DNA of 64,000 bases. Source: Paracoccus alkanivorans. GTDB taxonomy: Bacteria; Pseudomonadota; Alphaproteobacteria; Rhodobacterales; Rhodobacteraceae. The DNA is taken from the NCBI RefSeq assembly GCF_003697785.1, contig NZ_QOKZ01000001.1, positions 868,001-932,000 of the forward strand, given 5' to 3'. A program made the position numbers and the translations under genes. Under the pieces are notes generated by a model. It saw only the letters and a program-made list of their open reading frames with translations. It was not told the DNA's origin and ran no database searches. Of the stretch, positions 36,069-45,947 are shown in pieces (the first letter of the stretch is position 1; each line of letters opens with the position of its first letter).

Positions 36069-37456
36069 TTGCCAAGCTCCGAGGATATGCCGACCGCTTG
36101 CGGCTCGACATTCTTCTCATCGGCTTTCAGCCCCCAGAAAAGCTTGTCCAGCCCTGACGCCTGATCTTCAACCGGCACGCGCAACCCGACGGTCCGTTCA
36201 AGCAGGAAGGCGAGAATGCCGCCCGTCAGGACACCGGCTCCGATGCATATTGCGATCCCGGCAAGCTGCATAAGGATGCTGATCTGACCATGCTGGAACG
36301 CAAAGGCGCCTTCCTCGATGCCAAAATAGCCACCACGAGGCGTTCCGGCCTTCACCAGACCGACCATGATCAAGCCATATACACCTGCGCCGAGGAAAAG
36401 TGGGAAAAGCTTGTGCTCATCAATACCGCGCCTCAGCGTGAACTCGTATACCGCCCATGATGTGACCGGCGCGAACAGCGCGACAAGAAACGCCTGCCAT
36501 GGCAGATAGACATCGAAGCCGGAAGCGCAAGCCACATACCCCGCCAGCGGTCCGAACAGGAAATAGACATAGGATCTTGTCCGATAAGAGATAATCGCCC
36601 CAGTGATCGCGCCCCCCGCCCATGCAAGCCCGTAATTGTTGAAGGCGATGCCGACGCTGGTATCCGCCATGGTCACGCTGACGGCCAATGCCTCGGGATC
36701 GAAGAAGAACAGGCAGGACAGGATCACCATCGGCAAGCCGGCGAAGATCGTCAACAGCCCGGTCGCGGCAAGGCCGATGCTGGGTGCGTTATATGACGGC
36801 ACCTTGGGATGGGGCTCGAACATACCAGGTCGTTGCCCCAGCTTCGGCACCAGTGCCATCGCCAATCCCGCAGGGAACAGATAGACGAAACCGACCCCGA
36901 AGAAGTCGTGGAACCCCGCATTGGTCAACGGTCCCACCGACCCCCAGGTGATCCAGCTCAGCACCGAGGATACGACCGTCGCCACGACAGCCGTGATGTA
37001 ATAGGCGGATGCCGTCATTCGCTCGGATACCGAGAAATGCAGCAGGACATTGACGATCCCTGCAAAGCAGGCAAGGAAGAACACGAATATCTGGAATGTG
37101 TTCAATCCCGGGAATACCGCCGGATCGGTATGCTGCGCCAGACTGTTTGCCAGTGCGCCCCCCAGCCACCAGTCATTGATAGCATCGCCAAGCGTCCCGC
37201 CCGCCATGATGTAATATTGCCCGGCCCAGAAGCCGAAACCGATCACGAAATAGGTTGTGAAACCCAGAAAGAACCCTACCAGCTTTTCGATGGTGGAATT
37301 GTACAGGTTTTCGCTGCGGGTCGTGCCGGCATCGATCATCAGAAGGCCGACGACGACAAGGATCGCTCCGACTGCGCCAGAACCGTAGATAAGGTTCTGC
37401 ACAAGAGAATTCAGCGTGACTTGCTCTGAATAGAGCAGGGTTGTGCTAGCTTCCAT
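36059..37456 (-). CDS. Divergent Amt/Rh-family membrane protein lacking the twin histidines
   Basis: A 465-residue integral membrane protein with about eleven hydrophobic segments and an Amt-like fold order. The region corresponding to the first conserved pore histidine reads DFFGVGFVYLFPAG, and the second reads LFPLFLGAGVYG, so Tyr and Phe occupy positions usually held by His. It is the most distal gene from tmm in the methylated-amine set. Uptake of ammonium is therefore doubtful; methylated amine transport or gas sensing are alternatives. GGGAGC precedes the ATG. The alignment was made by eye. Confidence 0.75.
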   Translation of the reverse strand: MEASTTLLYSEQVTLNSLVQNLIYGSGAVGAILVVVGLLMIDAGTTRSENLYNSTIEKLVGFFLGFTTYFVIGFGFWAGQYYIMAGGTLGDAINDWWLGGALANSLAQHTDPAVFPGLNTFQIFVFFLACFAGIVNVLLHFSVSERMTASAYYITAVVATVVSSVLSWITWGSVGPLTNAGFHDFFGVGFVYLFPAGLAMALVPKLGQRPGMFEPHPKVPSYNAPSIGLAATGLLTIFAGLPMVILSCLFFFDPEALAVSVTMADTSVGIAFNNYGLAWAGGAITGAIISYRTRSYVYFLFGPLAGYVACASGFDVYLPWQAFLVALFAPVTSWAVYEFTLRRGIDEHKLFPLFLGAGVYGLIMVGLVKAGTPRGGYFGIEEGAFAFQHGQISILMQLAGIAICIGAGVLTGGILAFLLERTVGLRVPVEDQASGLDKLFWGLKADEKNVEPQAVGISSELGNSA

Positions 37457-37611
37457 TATTGTTGCTCCCTGTGTTCAGTCCCTTTGTTTCTCAGGCTTTC
37501 CATCAGTTTGTTCGTGTGGGACATCACGAAAATTTCTCTTTATTCCCTACGCCTTGCGCGTGGCTTCGATCCGTTCCGGCAAACGAGGAAGAATACCTCG
37601 ATGACCGTGAA

Positions 37612-37743
37612 TCAAATCATCGGCCTTCCATCTTTCCGCGCTTCCCTGATTTCCCGCAGAAAGGCGCGAACGAGTACGAGCAGCACCCCGGCGACGATCA
37701 GAGGCCAGATAAGGACATATGCGCTCAGGAGGATTTCGGTCAT
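37612..37743 (-). CDS. Putative transporter small subunit, 43 residues
   Basis: A very small gene found by reading the minus strand between the symporter and the Amt-like gene. The product is one membrane helix followed by a basic tail with REIREARKDGRPMI, the pattern of annotated transporter small subunits that accompany SSS symporters. GGAAGGAAA precedes the ATG, and it follows the symporter stop by 17 bp. It probably stabilises or regulates the symporter. The size makes homology by eye less certain. Confidence 0.75.
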   Translation of the reverse strand: MTEILLSAYVLIWPLIVAGVLLVLVRAFLREIREARKDGRPMI

Positions 37744-37760
37744 GTGCAGTTTCCTTCCAA

Positions 37761-39395
37761 TCAGGTGTTTGGCGTGTCGAATTGGCCGGCGTGATGCGCG
37801 ATCCGGTCGAAGTCGAACTCATCCTTGTTGAACCATGAAAGCGCCACACACAGGATCGCGGACACCCCATAGGCCAGAAGTGATGCCGTCAGCACCGGAT
37901 ACTGGTGCAGAAAGCCAACTGCGAAAGGCAGGGTGACGAGCATCATCGCGAGGGCCGCTGCTACTCCGGCTTTCAGGCCGAAGAACCCGAAGATCATCAG
38001 CCCGGCGATGACGCCTATACCGACGACCGACAGCAGGTCGGTGATAATCGCGACCGTGCCTTCCAGCGGCAGCCAGCCTGTCCGCACCAGGGTGAACACG
38101 GCCAGTGCCGCAAGCACTGAGACAGTGAATCCGGAATTGTTGACCTTGTTCCAGTAGAAGCTTGCGATGACAGGAAAGACTAATGCCCCCCAGATTGCAC
38201 CGACCAACACGAGCAGGTCGAGGATATCAAAGCGGCTGCTGGCGAAAAACATTGCCATTCCGGTCGCGGCGATCATGGTGATGCGACCGATCAGCAGCAT
38301 GAGTTGCGGTTTCGCGCCTGTTTTTCCCGCGATGTTGCGGCCGTAGATATCGGTCATCACGATTGACGACATGGCCGCCAGATCCGAGTCCGCAGTCGAG
38401 GCGAGCGAACCGATGATCATGATGAAGAAGAGGCATAGAAAGGCGAGGGGCAGATAGCCCGCCGCGAGTTGCGGGATCAGATTGTTGGCGTCACCGTCCG
38501 CAGGTTCTATGCCGAGATACAGGGCCAGCACCCCAAGCATCCCTACACCGATCACCGTGGCGCCGTAACCTACGGTTGCCGTGACGAAGGTTTGCTTGAT
38601 CATGTCTTCGCGCACCGCGAAAAGGCGCTGCGCGATCGTCTGGTTGCCTATCGCGTAGGCCAGCACCGCGGCGATGAAGGGTGCGCCCTGGTTGAAAAAC
38701 GCCTCGGAAGAGAAAAAGCTTCGCTGCTGAGCGGTCAGGTTCTGTGCTCCGTCGGCAAAGATCGAGCTTCCGCCCGCCGCAAAGAAGCTCGCGGGCACTA
38801 CGATAATGACCGCGCCCAGCATCGCGCAGACCTGGATAAAATCGGTCAGCATCGAGGCGCGGATACCGGACCAGAGCGTATAGATCAGGACGCCCCCTGC
38901 AATCAGCAGGATCCCGGTCGAAAACGACAGCGGCGACATCATCGAGATCAACGCACCCCCGGCAATGAAATTCGATGTCAGGCTGAGAAGGCTTCCAAGC
39001 AGGTTCGATCCGGCAAGCAGCAGCTGGCTTGACTGGCCATGCCGGGCATGCAGGATTTCCGCCAGCGTATGAGCCCTAGGCGCCAGTGACCTGATGCGCT
39101 TGCCGAAGGGGTAGATGAACAGGATCATCAAAGCGCCCCAAAGCCCGTAATGGATCGGGCCGGACAGCCCGTAGGTATAACCCGAGGTCGCCGAGGCATA
39201 GAGAGACGCCGCCCAGATCCAGGTGGCCGTCATCGAAGCAGCCGAAATGCCGAAACCGACATTGTTGCCCGCAGTCATGTAGCTGTCGGCATTCTCGCGC
39301 TTCTTGCCAATGGATAGCGATATAAGGAATGTCCCCCCAAAGAAGACGAATAAAAGCACCAGCGTCAGGGGGGTTCCAAGGTCCAGTGGCTGCAT
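37761..39395 (-). CDS. Sodium:solute symporter (SSS family)
   Basis: This 544-residue protein has about thirteen hydrophobic segments typical of the SSS fold (FGISAASMTATWIWAASLY near 48-66, and GSLASTADSDLAAMSSI near 326-342). It would couple sodium entry to uptake of an organic solute. It is placed between tdm and the small subunit, so TMA, TMAO or another quaternary amine is the likely cargo. Many roseobacters use the ABC system TmoXWV instead, and none is in the window. Confidence 0.88.
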   Translation of the reverse strand: MQPLDLGTPLTLVLLFVFFGGTFLISLSIGKKRENADSYMTAGNNVGFGISAASMTATWIWAASLYASATSGYTYGLSGPIHYGLWGALMILFIYPFGKRIRSLAPRAHTLAEILHARHGQSSQLLLAGSNLLGSLLSLTSNFIAGGALISMMSPLSFSTGILLIAGGVLIYTLWSGIRASMLTDFIQVCAMLGAVIIVVPASFFAAGGSSIFADGAQNLTAQQRSFFSSEAFFNQGAPFIAAVLAYAIGNQTIAQRLFAVREDMIKQTFVTATVGYGATVIGVGMLGVLALYLGIEPADGDANNLIPQLAAGYLPLAFLCLFFIMIIGSLASTADSDLAAMSSIVMTDIYGRNIAGKTGAKPQLMLLIGRITMIAATGMAMFFASSRFDILDLLVLVGAIWGALVFPVIASFYWNKVNNSGFTVSVLAALAVFTLVRTGWLPLEGTVAIITDLLSVVGIGVIAGLMIFGFFGLKAGVAAALAMMLVTLPFAVGFLHQYPVLTASLLAYGVSAILCVALSWFNKDEFDFDRIAHHAGQFDTPNT

Positions 39396-39572
39396 TCATC
39401 AAATCCTATATTCAGGTTGCGGGATGACGGCGATTGGAAAGAATGCCTCTTGCTGCGTGCGGATGCCGGTTGTCTGGCCCTCTGCTTGCAGGGGTTCGGG
39501 ACAGTATCCGCCCCATCGCTCCGATCCGGGGCGCGGCACTCTTGGCAAAGGCCGGAAATGTAATGGTCGAGG

Positions 39573-41939
39573 TCACGACCGGGGACGCCTCTTTTCGGGG
39601 TCGTAATGCGGGAAGGTGGAAACCTTCGCCGCGATGCGTTTTTGATGCCCATCCAGCCGGCCCACTTCGACGGCGGTTCCCGGTTCTGCATGAGCGATAT
39701 CCACGCGAGCCAGCGCGATCATCTGCCCCGTGCGCGGCACCCGCATGGCCGAGCAGATCTCGCCGACCTGTGCGCGCCCGATGCGGATACAGTCGCCATG
39801 CGCCACCGGCTCCTGCCCGTCGATCTCGAGGCCCACGAATTTGCGTGAAGGATGTTCCTTGCGCCGGATCAGCGCATCGCGCCCGACGAAATCGGTGATC
39901 TTGGATTTCAGCGGCACGGTAAAGCCGATCCCCGCTTCGAACGGATCGGTCTGGTCGCTGAAATCATAGCCGGCAAAGATCAGCCCGGATTCGATCCGCA
40001 CCAGATCCAGCCCGGCCAGCCCCATCGGTTTGATCCCCAGGGGTTGCCCGGCCTGCCAGACAGCGTCGAACACAGCCTCGCCGTCTTTCGGATGGCAGAA
40101 TACCTCGTAACCCAACTCACCCGTATAGCCGGTGCGCGAGACGACGACCGGCACGCCCAGCTCTCCACCGATCCGGCCAACGGTAAAGCGGAACCAGCCA
40201 AGCTCGGGCAGAGCGGGCTGATGTGGGGGAGTCCAGATGATTTCTGACAGCAATTCGCGCGATTTCGGCCCCTGGACCGCCAGGTTATGCATCTGGTCGG
40301 TAGACGAACGGATCATTACGTTCAGCCCCAGCCGGGCGGCCTCTTCGCGCATCCAGACGCCGCCCTCATCCGATCCCCCGATCCAGCGGAAATTCTGTTC
40401 GCCCAACCGGAACAGCGTGCCGTCATCGATCATGCCGCCATGCGGATAACACATCGCCGTATAGACGACCTGCCCATGCCCCAGCTTGCTGACATCGCGG
40501 GTCAGAACCCAGTTCAGGAGGTTTTCGGCATCCGGGCCCGTGACCTCGAATTTGCGCAGCGCCGACAGGTCCATGGCAACGACGCCCTCGCGACAGGCCC
40601 AATAGCTTTCGACAGGGTCGCATTCGGGAAAGGAATTCGGCAGCCAAAAGCCGCGATACTCGACGAAATCGCGGGTCATCTCGGCGAATTTCTGATGAAA
40701 GGCAGTCTCGCGCGTCATGGTCGGCTCCGAATCTGGGGTGGCTCGCCATGCGACTGCGCGCTGAAGGCGCTCGGTCGCGGCGTAGCTGCGCATGTGAATA
40801 TCGGTCGGCATCCAGCCATTGGCCGGAGAGGTGTCATCCGGGCAGGCCGAGGATACGCAGACGATATCCGTCAGCGCCCTGAGCAGCACGTAATCGCCGG
40901 GACGTGACCACGGCTCGTCCACATACATGACGCCATGCGCGTCGATGCTGGTATTGAAGAAGAAATTCGCCGCCATCCAGCCCGGCCGTTCAGGCACGCC
41001 ATAGGGCGCCAGAGCCGCGTTGAAATTGTCGGTGCAATTTACATGGCCCGGATAGCCGATATCATCGTAATACTTGGCCGAGCAGGCCATGGCGAAGGCA
41101 TCATGCCGTCCGCAGGTATCCTGGATCACCTCGACCAGTGGCGTCAGATCCTGATCGAAATATTTCGCATGCAGCCCCGGCATGGGATAGGCGTGGTTCT
41201 GATAGGTGCGGGTCGTCGTCACATCCAGCGGATGGGCAATGCCACGATCCAGCTTGCGGGCGTCGAAACACTGGAAATCCGTGCATTGGCGGCCATCGAC
41301 GTCGATGATCTGGATGAACTCGCCCTTGCGAACCAGGTAGGCTTCGGCGGTTGATGACTTCACCCGCAGGTCGAGGATCGGATCGGCCAGGGGATCGGGT
41401 AGGGCAAAACCGGCGCTCTGGCGTGGTGCCGCGCGGGTGATGCGCAGGGTCAGCGGTGTCGTCGTGTCCTGAAGCTCGAAATCCATCGGCTTGCCCGGGG
41501 TCGCGACGACCAGCCAACCATCGTCCGAAACAGTGAAATCGGCCTTCTCACCCGGGGCGGTGTCTGTGCCGAACAGCCTGATCGAGCGCTCGACGGTGAT
41601 CCCGCGCGTGGCCAGCCCCTTTCGCAAACGCGCCAGACCGGGCTGACCCGAGGAAAGCAATGCCTGTAATCCCCTTGCCGGCTGATCCGCCTTGACCCCC
41701 AGCATCCGACTATCCACCCGGCCATCGCGATGCGCGGCGAGCACTTCAGCACGCTGTCCGCCCTCGTCATTCAGGATCTCAATCCGGTCGCCGGTAGCAA
41801 TCTGAACGAGGACGCCTCCGTCGCCGGGAACCGCATAACGCTCGGTCGCCGGCGAAAGGTTATAGCCCGCGGCCCGGCGCGGGCGCGTTGCGATCGGCGG
41901 TCCCGGCCGAAGCAGACTGTCTGGCGGTAGTGACAACAT
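39573..41939 (-). CDS. tdm: Trimethylamine-N-oxide demethylase (TMAO aldolase)
   Basis: A 788-residue fusion: an N-terminal DUF1989-like half (about 1-390) with several conserved cysteines (GRQCTDFQCFDA, DTCGRHDAF, NCTDNFNAAL) and a C-terminal GcvT/aminomethyltransferase fold (about 400-780, EFTGPDAENLLNW-like and GYDFSDQTDPFEAGIGF). This is the architecture of Tdm, which splits TMAO to dimethylamine and formaldehyde, the C-terminal domain binding tetrahydrofolate. ATG at 41939 has AAGGTGAGG upstream; a GTG 12 bp earlier was rejected. tmm lies directly upstream on the same strand. Confidence 0.9.
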   Translation of the reverse strand: MLSLPPDSLLRPGPPIATRPRRAAGYNLSPATERYAVPGDGGVLVQIATGDRIEILNDEGGQRAEVLAAHRDGRVDSRMLGVKADQPARGLQALLSSGQPGLARLRKGLATRGITVERSIRLFGTDTAPGEKADFTVSDDGWLVVATPGKPMDFELQDTTTPLTLRITRAAPRQSAGFALPDPLADPILDLRVKSSTAEAYLVRKGEFIQIIDVDGRQCTDFQCFDARKLDRGIAHPLDVTTTRTYQNHAYPMPGLHAKYFDQDLTPLVEVIQDTCGRHDAFAMACSAKYYDDIGYPGHVNCTDNFNAALAPYGVPERPGWMAANFFFNTSIDAHGVMYVDEPWSRPGDYVLLRALTDIVCVSSACPDDTSPANGWMPTDIHMRSYAATERLQRAVAWRATPDSEPTMTRETAFHQKFAEMTRDFVEYRGFWLPNSFPECDPVESYWACREGVVAMDLSALRKFEVTGPDAENLLNWVLTRDVSKLGHGQVVYTAMCYPHGGMIDDGTLFRLGEQNFRWIGGSDEGGVWMREEAARLGLNVMIRSSTDQMHNLAVQGPKSRELLSEIIWTPPHQPALPELGWFRFTVGRIGGELGVPVVVSRTGYTGELGYEVFCHPKDGEAVFDAVWQAGQPLGIKPMGLAGLDLVRIESGLIFAGYDFSDQTDPFEAGIGFTVPLKSKITDFVGRDALIRRKEHPSRKFVGLEIDGQEPVAHGDCIRIGRAQVGEICSAMRVPRTGQMIALARVDIAHAEPGTAVEVGRLDGHQKRIAAKVSTFPHYDPEKRRPRS

Positions 41940-42000
41940 CTTTCGCCTCACCTTGAGAGAAGGTTCCGAGGCACCGGATGGCGCCTCCGGCTATTCATCG

Positions 42001-43344
42001 TCAGTTCTGCAGGTAGACTTCCTTGGAATCATCCAGCGCATCCTTCCACGGCGTATGGTGGACAGGTGCCATCGTGCCTGTAATGACCGAGCGATAACTA
42101 TGATCACGGAAGGTCATGATGTTTTCGGCCTTGTGCTTCTTCCATTCGAAGAAAGCCTGACAGGCGCCATCGACGTCGAAACTGGGATAATTCGTCTCGG
42201 CGATCAGTTCCTTGACGTAATCGCCTTGGTACTGGATCGCGTATTTCGCATCATCCGACGCGTCCTCACGCGCGATACGCTCCTCCACATCGGCCAGCAT
42301 CTCCTGCTTGTCCCCGGGCAGATCGATGCGGCCAAGGATCACGTCGCGCACCCACCATGCCTGGGCATCGAACATGTTGAAGGTGAACCACTGGTCCTGC
42401 ATGCCCAGGTAGAACATCTTCGGATTGTGGACATAGACGACGCCCTTATACAGATCGGCGGCAGCCAGCCGGTTGGCGGTCTTCAGCCGCAGATCGTCAG
42501 GCAGGAACGGGAAATAATGCCGATAGCCGGTGCACAGGATGATCGCATCGACCTCCTTGCTGGTGCCATCGATGAAATAGGCGGTCCGGCCCTCGACGCT
42601 TTCCAGCGCGGGCAATTCCTGCCAGTTATCCGGCCATTTGAAGCCCATCGGCGCGCTGCGATAGGACGTGGTCACAGACTTCGCGCCATATTTCCAGCAT
42701 TGCGAGCCGATATCCTCGGCTGAATAGGACGAGCCGAGCAGCAGCACATCCTTGCCGGCGAATTCGCGGGCGTCCCGGAAGTCATGGGCGTGGACGATCC
42801 GGCCGTTGAACTGTGCGAAGCCAGGATATTCCGGCACGTTCGGACTCGAGAAATGCCCCGAGGCGCAGATCACGTGATCGAACTGCTCCTTGTAGACATG
42901 GTCCTTTGCCATGTCATGGACGGTAACGGTGAACTGCCCGGTTCCGGAATCATAATCGACCCAACGAATAACGCTTCTGAAGCGGATCCAGTCGCGCACC
43001 CCAGCCTTCAGCACCCGGCCCTCGATATAGTCGAACAGCACCGCGCGTGGCGGATACGAGGCGATCTGCTTGCCGAAATGCTCCTCGAAGGAATAATCGG
43101 CGAATTCCAGCCCCTCTTTCGGGCCATTGCTCCACAGATAGCGATACATCGATCCGTGGACCGGATCGCCGTTCTCGTCGACGCCGGTGCGCCAGGTGTA
43201 GTTCCAGAGCCCGCCCCAATTCGATTGCTTCTCGAAACAGACGATCTCGGGGATCTCGGCGCCCTGCCTGGCGGCCGACTGGAAGGCCCGCAATTGCGCC
43301 AGCCCCGAGGGCCCCGCACCGATGACGGCAATCCGCTTGGTCAT
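42001..43344 (-). CDS. tmm: Trimethylamine monooxygenase (flavin-containing)
   Basis: A 447-residue class B flavoprotein monooxygenase. The FAD site is [13 protein letters not shown] (residues 8-20), the NADPH site is [12 protein letters not shown] near 206-217, and the FMO identity motif is [13 protein letters not shown] near 186-198. It oxidises TMA to TMAO with NADPH and oxygen in the cytosol. The product is the substrate of the adjacent tdm. A FadR-type palindrome lies 23-33 bp upstream of the start. Confidence 0.93.
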   Translation of the reverse strand: MTKRIAVIGAGPSGLAQLRAFQSAARQGAEIPEIVCFEKQSNWGGLWNYTWRTGVDENGDPVHGSMYRYLWSNGPKEGLEFADYSFEEHFGKQIASYPPRAVLFDYIEGRVLKAGVRDWIRFRSVIRWVDYDSGTGQFTVTVHDMAKDHVYKEQFDHVICASGHFSSPNVPEYPGFAQFNGRIVHAHDFRDAREFAGKDVLLLGSSYSAEDIGSQCWKYGAKSVTTSYRSAPMGFKWPDNWQELPALESVEGRTAYFIDGTSKEVDAIILCTGYRHYFPFLPDDLRLKTANRLAAADLYKGVVYVHNPKMFYLGMQDQWFTFNMFDAQAWWVRDVILGRIDLPGDKQEMLADVEERIAREDASDDAKYAIQYQGDYVKELIAETNYPSFDVDGACQAFFEWKKHKAENIMTFRDHSYRSVITGTMAPVHHTPWKDALDDSKEVYLQN

Positions 43345-43366
43345 GATCTTTGCTTCTCCCTATTGA

Positions 43367-43377
43367 TGGTCCGACCA
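43367..43377. promoter_or_regulatory. FadR/GntR-type operator upstream of tmm
   Basis: TGGTC-C-GACCA is a perfect inverted repeat with a single central base, the core typical of FadR-subfamily GntR operators. It lies just upstream of the tmm start where a repressor would block transcription. A second inverted repeat, GGTTCA/TGAACC, occurs at 43390-43408. No GntR gene is in the window, so the regulator must be elsewhere. Confidence 0.55.
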
Positions 43378-43424
43378 ATATTTGAAACTGGTTCATTCGG
43401 TTTGAACCCATAAGAGCACCGAAA

Positions 43425-43447
43425 TGCCCTTAGGGCAATATTTTTTC
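43425..43447 (+). terminator. Palindrome with T-run upstream of tmm
   Basis: TGCCCT-T-AGGGCA (43425-43437) is followed by ATATTTTTTC, which resembles a terminator in the plus direction. No plus-strand gene is seen just upstream, so it may be an operator or the terminator of a small transcript reading away from tmm. Confidence 0.45.
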
Positions 43448-44021
43448 GTCTCAGGAATGTCGCTTGCCATTTCCCTGCGCATTTTCTGCAATCGAATCAT
43501 GCGATAACCGAGCCAGAGCAAGCTGATCCGAAGACTCACCAACAATGGCTCCTTGTCTCGCCCTGGCGTCAGGTTTTGTATGGGAGATGATTCGCCCCGC
43601 AGCCGAAAGGGTTCTCGAGCGGCCAGGACGAAGACGTCAAACAGGTCCTTCAGAAACCCCTCAAAGGCGCAGCCGCGTGCCTAGGGAGCGAGCGATGCGA
43701 CTCTCACGAGGTCTGCCTTGATTTTCGCGATCGTCTGCTGATCTACAGCGTTGACAGTCGCGTTCTGCGTTACTGGTTCAGCAACCTTTCTGCCCGAAAG
43801 TCGATTGATTAATCTCCATAGCGGGTCTCCGCATTGATTACGGGATCCTTGCGGATTGTTGTCGCAGCGGGGACGGTGGCTTCGGGCCCATCATCATTAA
43901 CCGGGAATACAGGACTATAGGTTTCCACGTGCGATAGGGTCGCTCCTCCTTCGTTCGGTTTTTCAGCTTTCGGCGGTCATCCTCAAACGTTGAGGTGCCA
44001 TACAGGTTTGCGCTGACCAGT
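43448..44021. other. Intergenic stretch upstream of tmm, no convincing gene
   Basis: No recognised gene. A minus-strand reading from GTG 43926-43928 to TAA 43809-43811 encodes 39 residues (ends in ETRYGD) with GAAGGAGGAG upstream, but the spacing is too long (about 16 bp) and there is no known family. It could be a short peptide or a 3' remnant of a decayed gene. Confidence 0.3.
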
Positions 44022-44879
44022 TCAGTCGATCGTCTGGGGATCGCAAAGAACATCGCGATAGGCGCAGAGATCCATGAGAAGCTCCTGTTCATCCGCAAGG
44101 ATTTGATCCCGCTCTTTCTGTCCGACCAGATGGATGAGGTAGCTTTGTTCATCGATTCCCTGCCGGTCGATGAACGGGTGATAAAGGCTGGACGGATCCT
44201 CGAGACTGGGAGCGGCGCCAATATCTTCATTGGTGACGAATGGTGCATAGGGCATGTAATGCGGCATGGACACCGTATGCACCTCCATATCAGGCGGCGC
44301 GACCGTGCGGTGAAGAGGCGCGATCATGTAGGACATACCGGCCTTCTTCGGGACCTGATATCTCCTGTCCTGGAAGCCGCTTTCGATTTCGGCGTACAGC
44401 TCCTCCGGCCCAAGACCTTCCGCCCGCAGTCGGGCCACCTCCATGATCACCTTCAGAAAGGTGCCGGTACCCGCCGCGTCGTAGCAGAGAGGGATGAAGA
44501 TGTCGTTGCGATAATCAGCCAATTCCCAGGCCGTGCGCTGTACGATGCAGGTGATGCCGCTTGTTCCTTCGCGTGACAGTTCATAACCCTTTTCCGGGTC
44601 GAGAAGGTGAACCGTGGCGTCGTCCCTGAGCGCCTTCGGCAGGGCGCTCAAGGCAAATCGCGTTTCGAGATCCGCCGGCATCCGGTCAAGTTCCGTTCCG
44701 ACGTCCTGCGCCAGAACGGCCGAGGAAAAAGCGAGCCCGAATGCTAGGAACAAGGAGAGCAAGGTTGGGCTTAGCGTGATCTTGGATTCGTGCGCACCAT
44801 TGTCTGGGCCAGCGCGTCCGCCAGCAGCTATATCACAGTGGCTTACACGCCGAGCAGTCTCGAATGTCGAATTCTTCAT
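44022..44879 (-). CDS. Exported conserved hypothetical protein
   Basis: This 285-residue protein has a hydrophobic segment at about 38-58 (LLSLFLAFGLAFSSAVLAQ) with a likely signal-peptidase site after VLAQ, preceded by an unusually long polar N-terminus, so the real start may be further in. The mature part has YMIAPLHRTVAPPD and MPHYMPYAPFVTNEDIG, seen in conserved hypothetical secreted proteins. Function unknown. AAAGGA lies before the chosen ATG. Confidence 0.65.
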   Translation of the reverse strand: MKNSTFETARRVSHCDIAAGGRAGPDNGAHESKITLSPTLLSLFLAFGLAFSSAVLAQDVGTELDRMPADLETRFALSALPKALRDDATVHLLDPEKGYELSREGTSGITCIVQRTAWELADYRNDIFIPLCYDAAGTGTFLKVIMEVARLRAEGLGPEELYAEIESGFQDRRYQVPKKAGMSYMIAPLHRTVAPPDMEVHTVSMPHYMPYAPFVTNEDIGAAPSLEDPSSLYHPFIDRQGIDEQSYLIHLVGQKERDQILADEQELLMDLCAYRDVLCDPQTID

Positions 44880-44942
44880 CGTTCCGGTCCTTTCGATTGC
44901 ATTCTCCAGAAATGGTTCGGTTTATGGGCAGGCGCTATTTCA

Positions 44943-45947
44943 TCAGAATTCCATGCAGGCCTTGCCGAAAGACTTGCCGGCATCGAAATCGGCGAATGCG
45001 TCATTGATTTCCTCAAAAGGATAGACTTGGCCAATGACTGGCTTCAGCGCGTTTGCGTTTATCGCACGGATCATGCTCGCCTGTTCCGCGCGGCTGCCGA
45101 CCTGTATTCCGGTGATACGAATCTGGTTCGAGAATATCGCGGGGATTGAAATGTCGCCGGAAAAGCCGGTCAGCACCCCGATCACCGCGATATGCCCGCC
45201 CATCCGGCAGGCCTCGATCGACTGCATGATCGTACCTGGTCCTCCAACCTCGACTACGTGATCGACGCCGCGGCCATCCGTGAGTTCCTTCGCTTTCCGG
45301 CCCCAAGCGGGGCATTCCTTGTAGTTTATGACCTCGTCGGCACCGAGCCGTTGAAGCTGCGCCAGTTTGTCTTCCGAAGACGATGTAGCGATCAAGCGAG
45401 CCCCGACCATTTTCGCAAATTGCAGTGCAAACAGGGACACGCCGCCCGAGCCGAGAACCAGAACGGTCTCGCCAGGCTTGACCTGACCATGCGTCATCAA
45501 TCCTGACCAGGCGGTGACACCGGCGCAGGGAAGTGTTGCCGATTCCAGATACGAAGAATGTGCCGGGGCCTTCGTGAAATGATGTGCCGGTCGGCAGGCA
45601 AATTCACTGGCATATCCATCGATGGTTTCACCGGGAATATCCCGTTTGACAGCCTTCGTGGGATTGCCTGCAAACCAGGCTGGAAAGAAGGTGCTGACAA
45701 CGGCATCGCCGATCTTGAAGGCATCCACACTTTCCCCGATCGCCATCACTTCGCCAGCCCCGTCGCTGAGGGGAATACGTCCATCAGCCGTCGGGATCAG
45801 GCCGCCTATGACCATGCTGTCATGGGCGTTCAGCGAACAGGCCCGGATTCTGACCAGGACTTCTCCTGGCCCCGGTGAACGAGGTTCCGCCTCGACCAGC
45901 TTGAGATTGCCGGAAGCTGCCTGTGCCTTGAGCCGGACAAGTCTCAT
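44943..45947 (-). CDS. MDR-family NAD(P)-dependent alcohol dehydrogenase/quinone oxidoreductase-like
   Basis: A 334-residue medium-chain dehydrogenase. It has the coenzyme motif VLGSGGVSLFALQFA near 165-179 and YKECPAWG, but few cysteines and no structural zinc cluster, so it resembles the zinc-independent quinone-oxidoreductase branch. Its start overlaps the stop of the racemase-family gene (ATGA). A joint role is inferred; the substrate is unknown. Confidence 0.85.
   Translation of the reverse strand: MRLVRLKAQAASGNLKLVEAEPRSPGPGEVLVRIRACSLNAHDSMVIGGLIPTADGRIPLSDGAGEVMAIGESVDAFKIGDAVVSTFFPAWFAGNPTKAVKRDIPGETIDGYASEFACRPAHHFTKAPAHSSYLESATLPCAGVTAWSGLMTHGQVKPGETVLVLGSGGVSLFALQFAKMVGARLIATSSSEDKLAQLQRLGADEVINYKECPAWGRKAKELTDGRGVDHVVEVGGPGTIMQSIEACRMGGHIAVIGVLTGFSGDISIPAIFSNQIRITGIQVGSRAEQASMIRAINANALKPVIGQVYPFEEINDAFADFDAGKSFGKACMEF

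Noticed and set aside
36059..37456. Classical ammonium transporter AmtB
   Set aside because: The conserved twin histidines appear to be Tyr and Phe, so the plain label would overstate what the sequence shows.
43809..43928. 39-residue minus-strand peptide downstream of the exported protein gene
   Set aside because: GTG start with ribosome site too far away and no family match; listed only as part of the intergenic entry.
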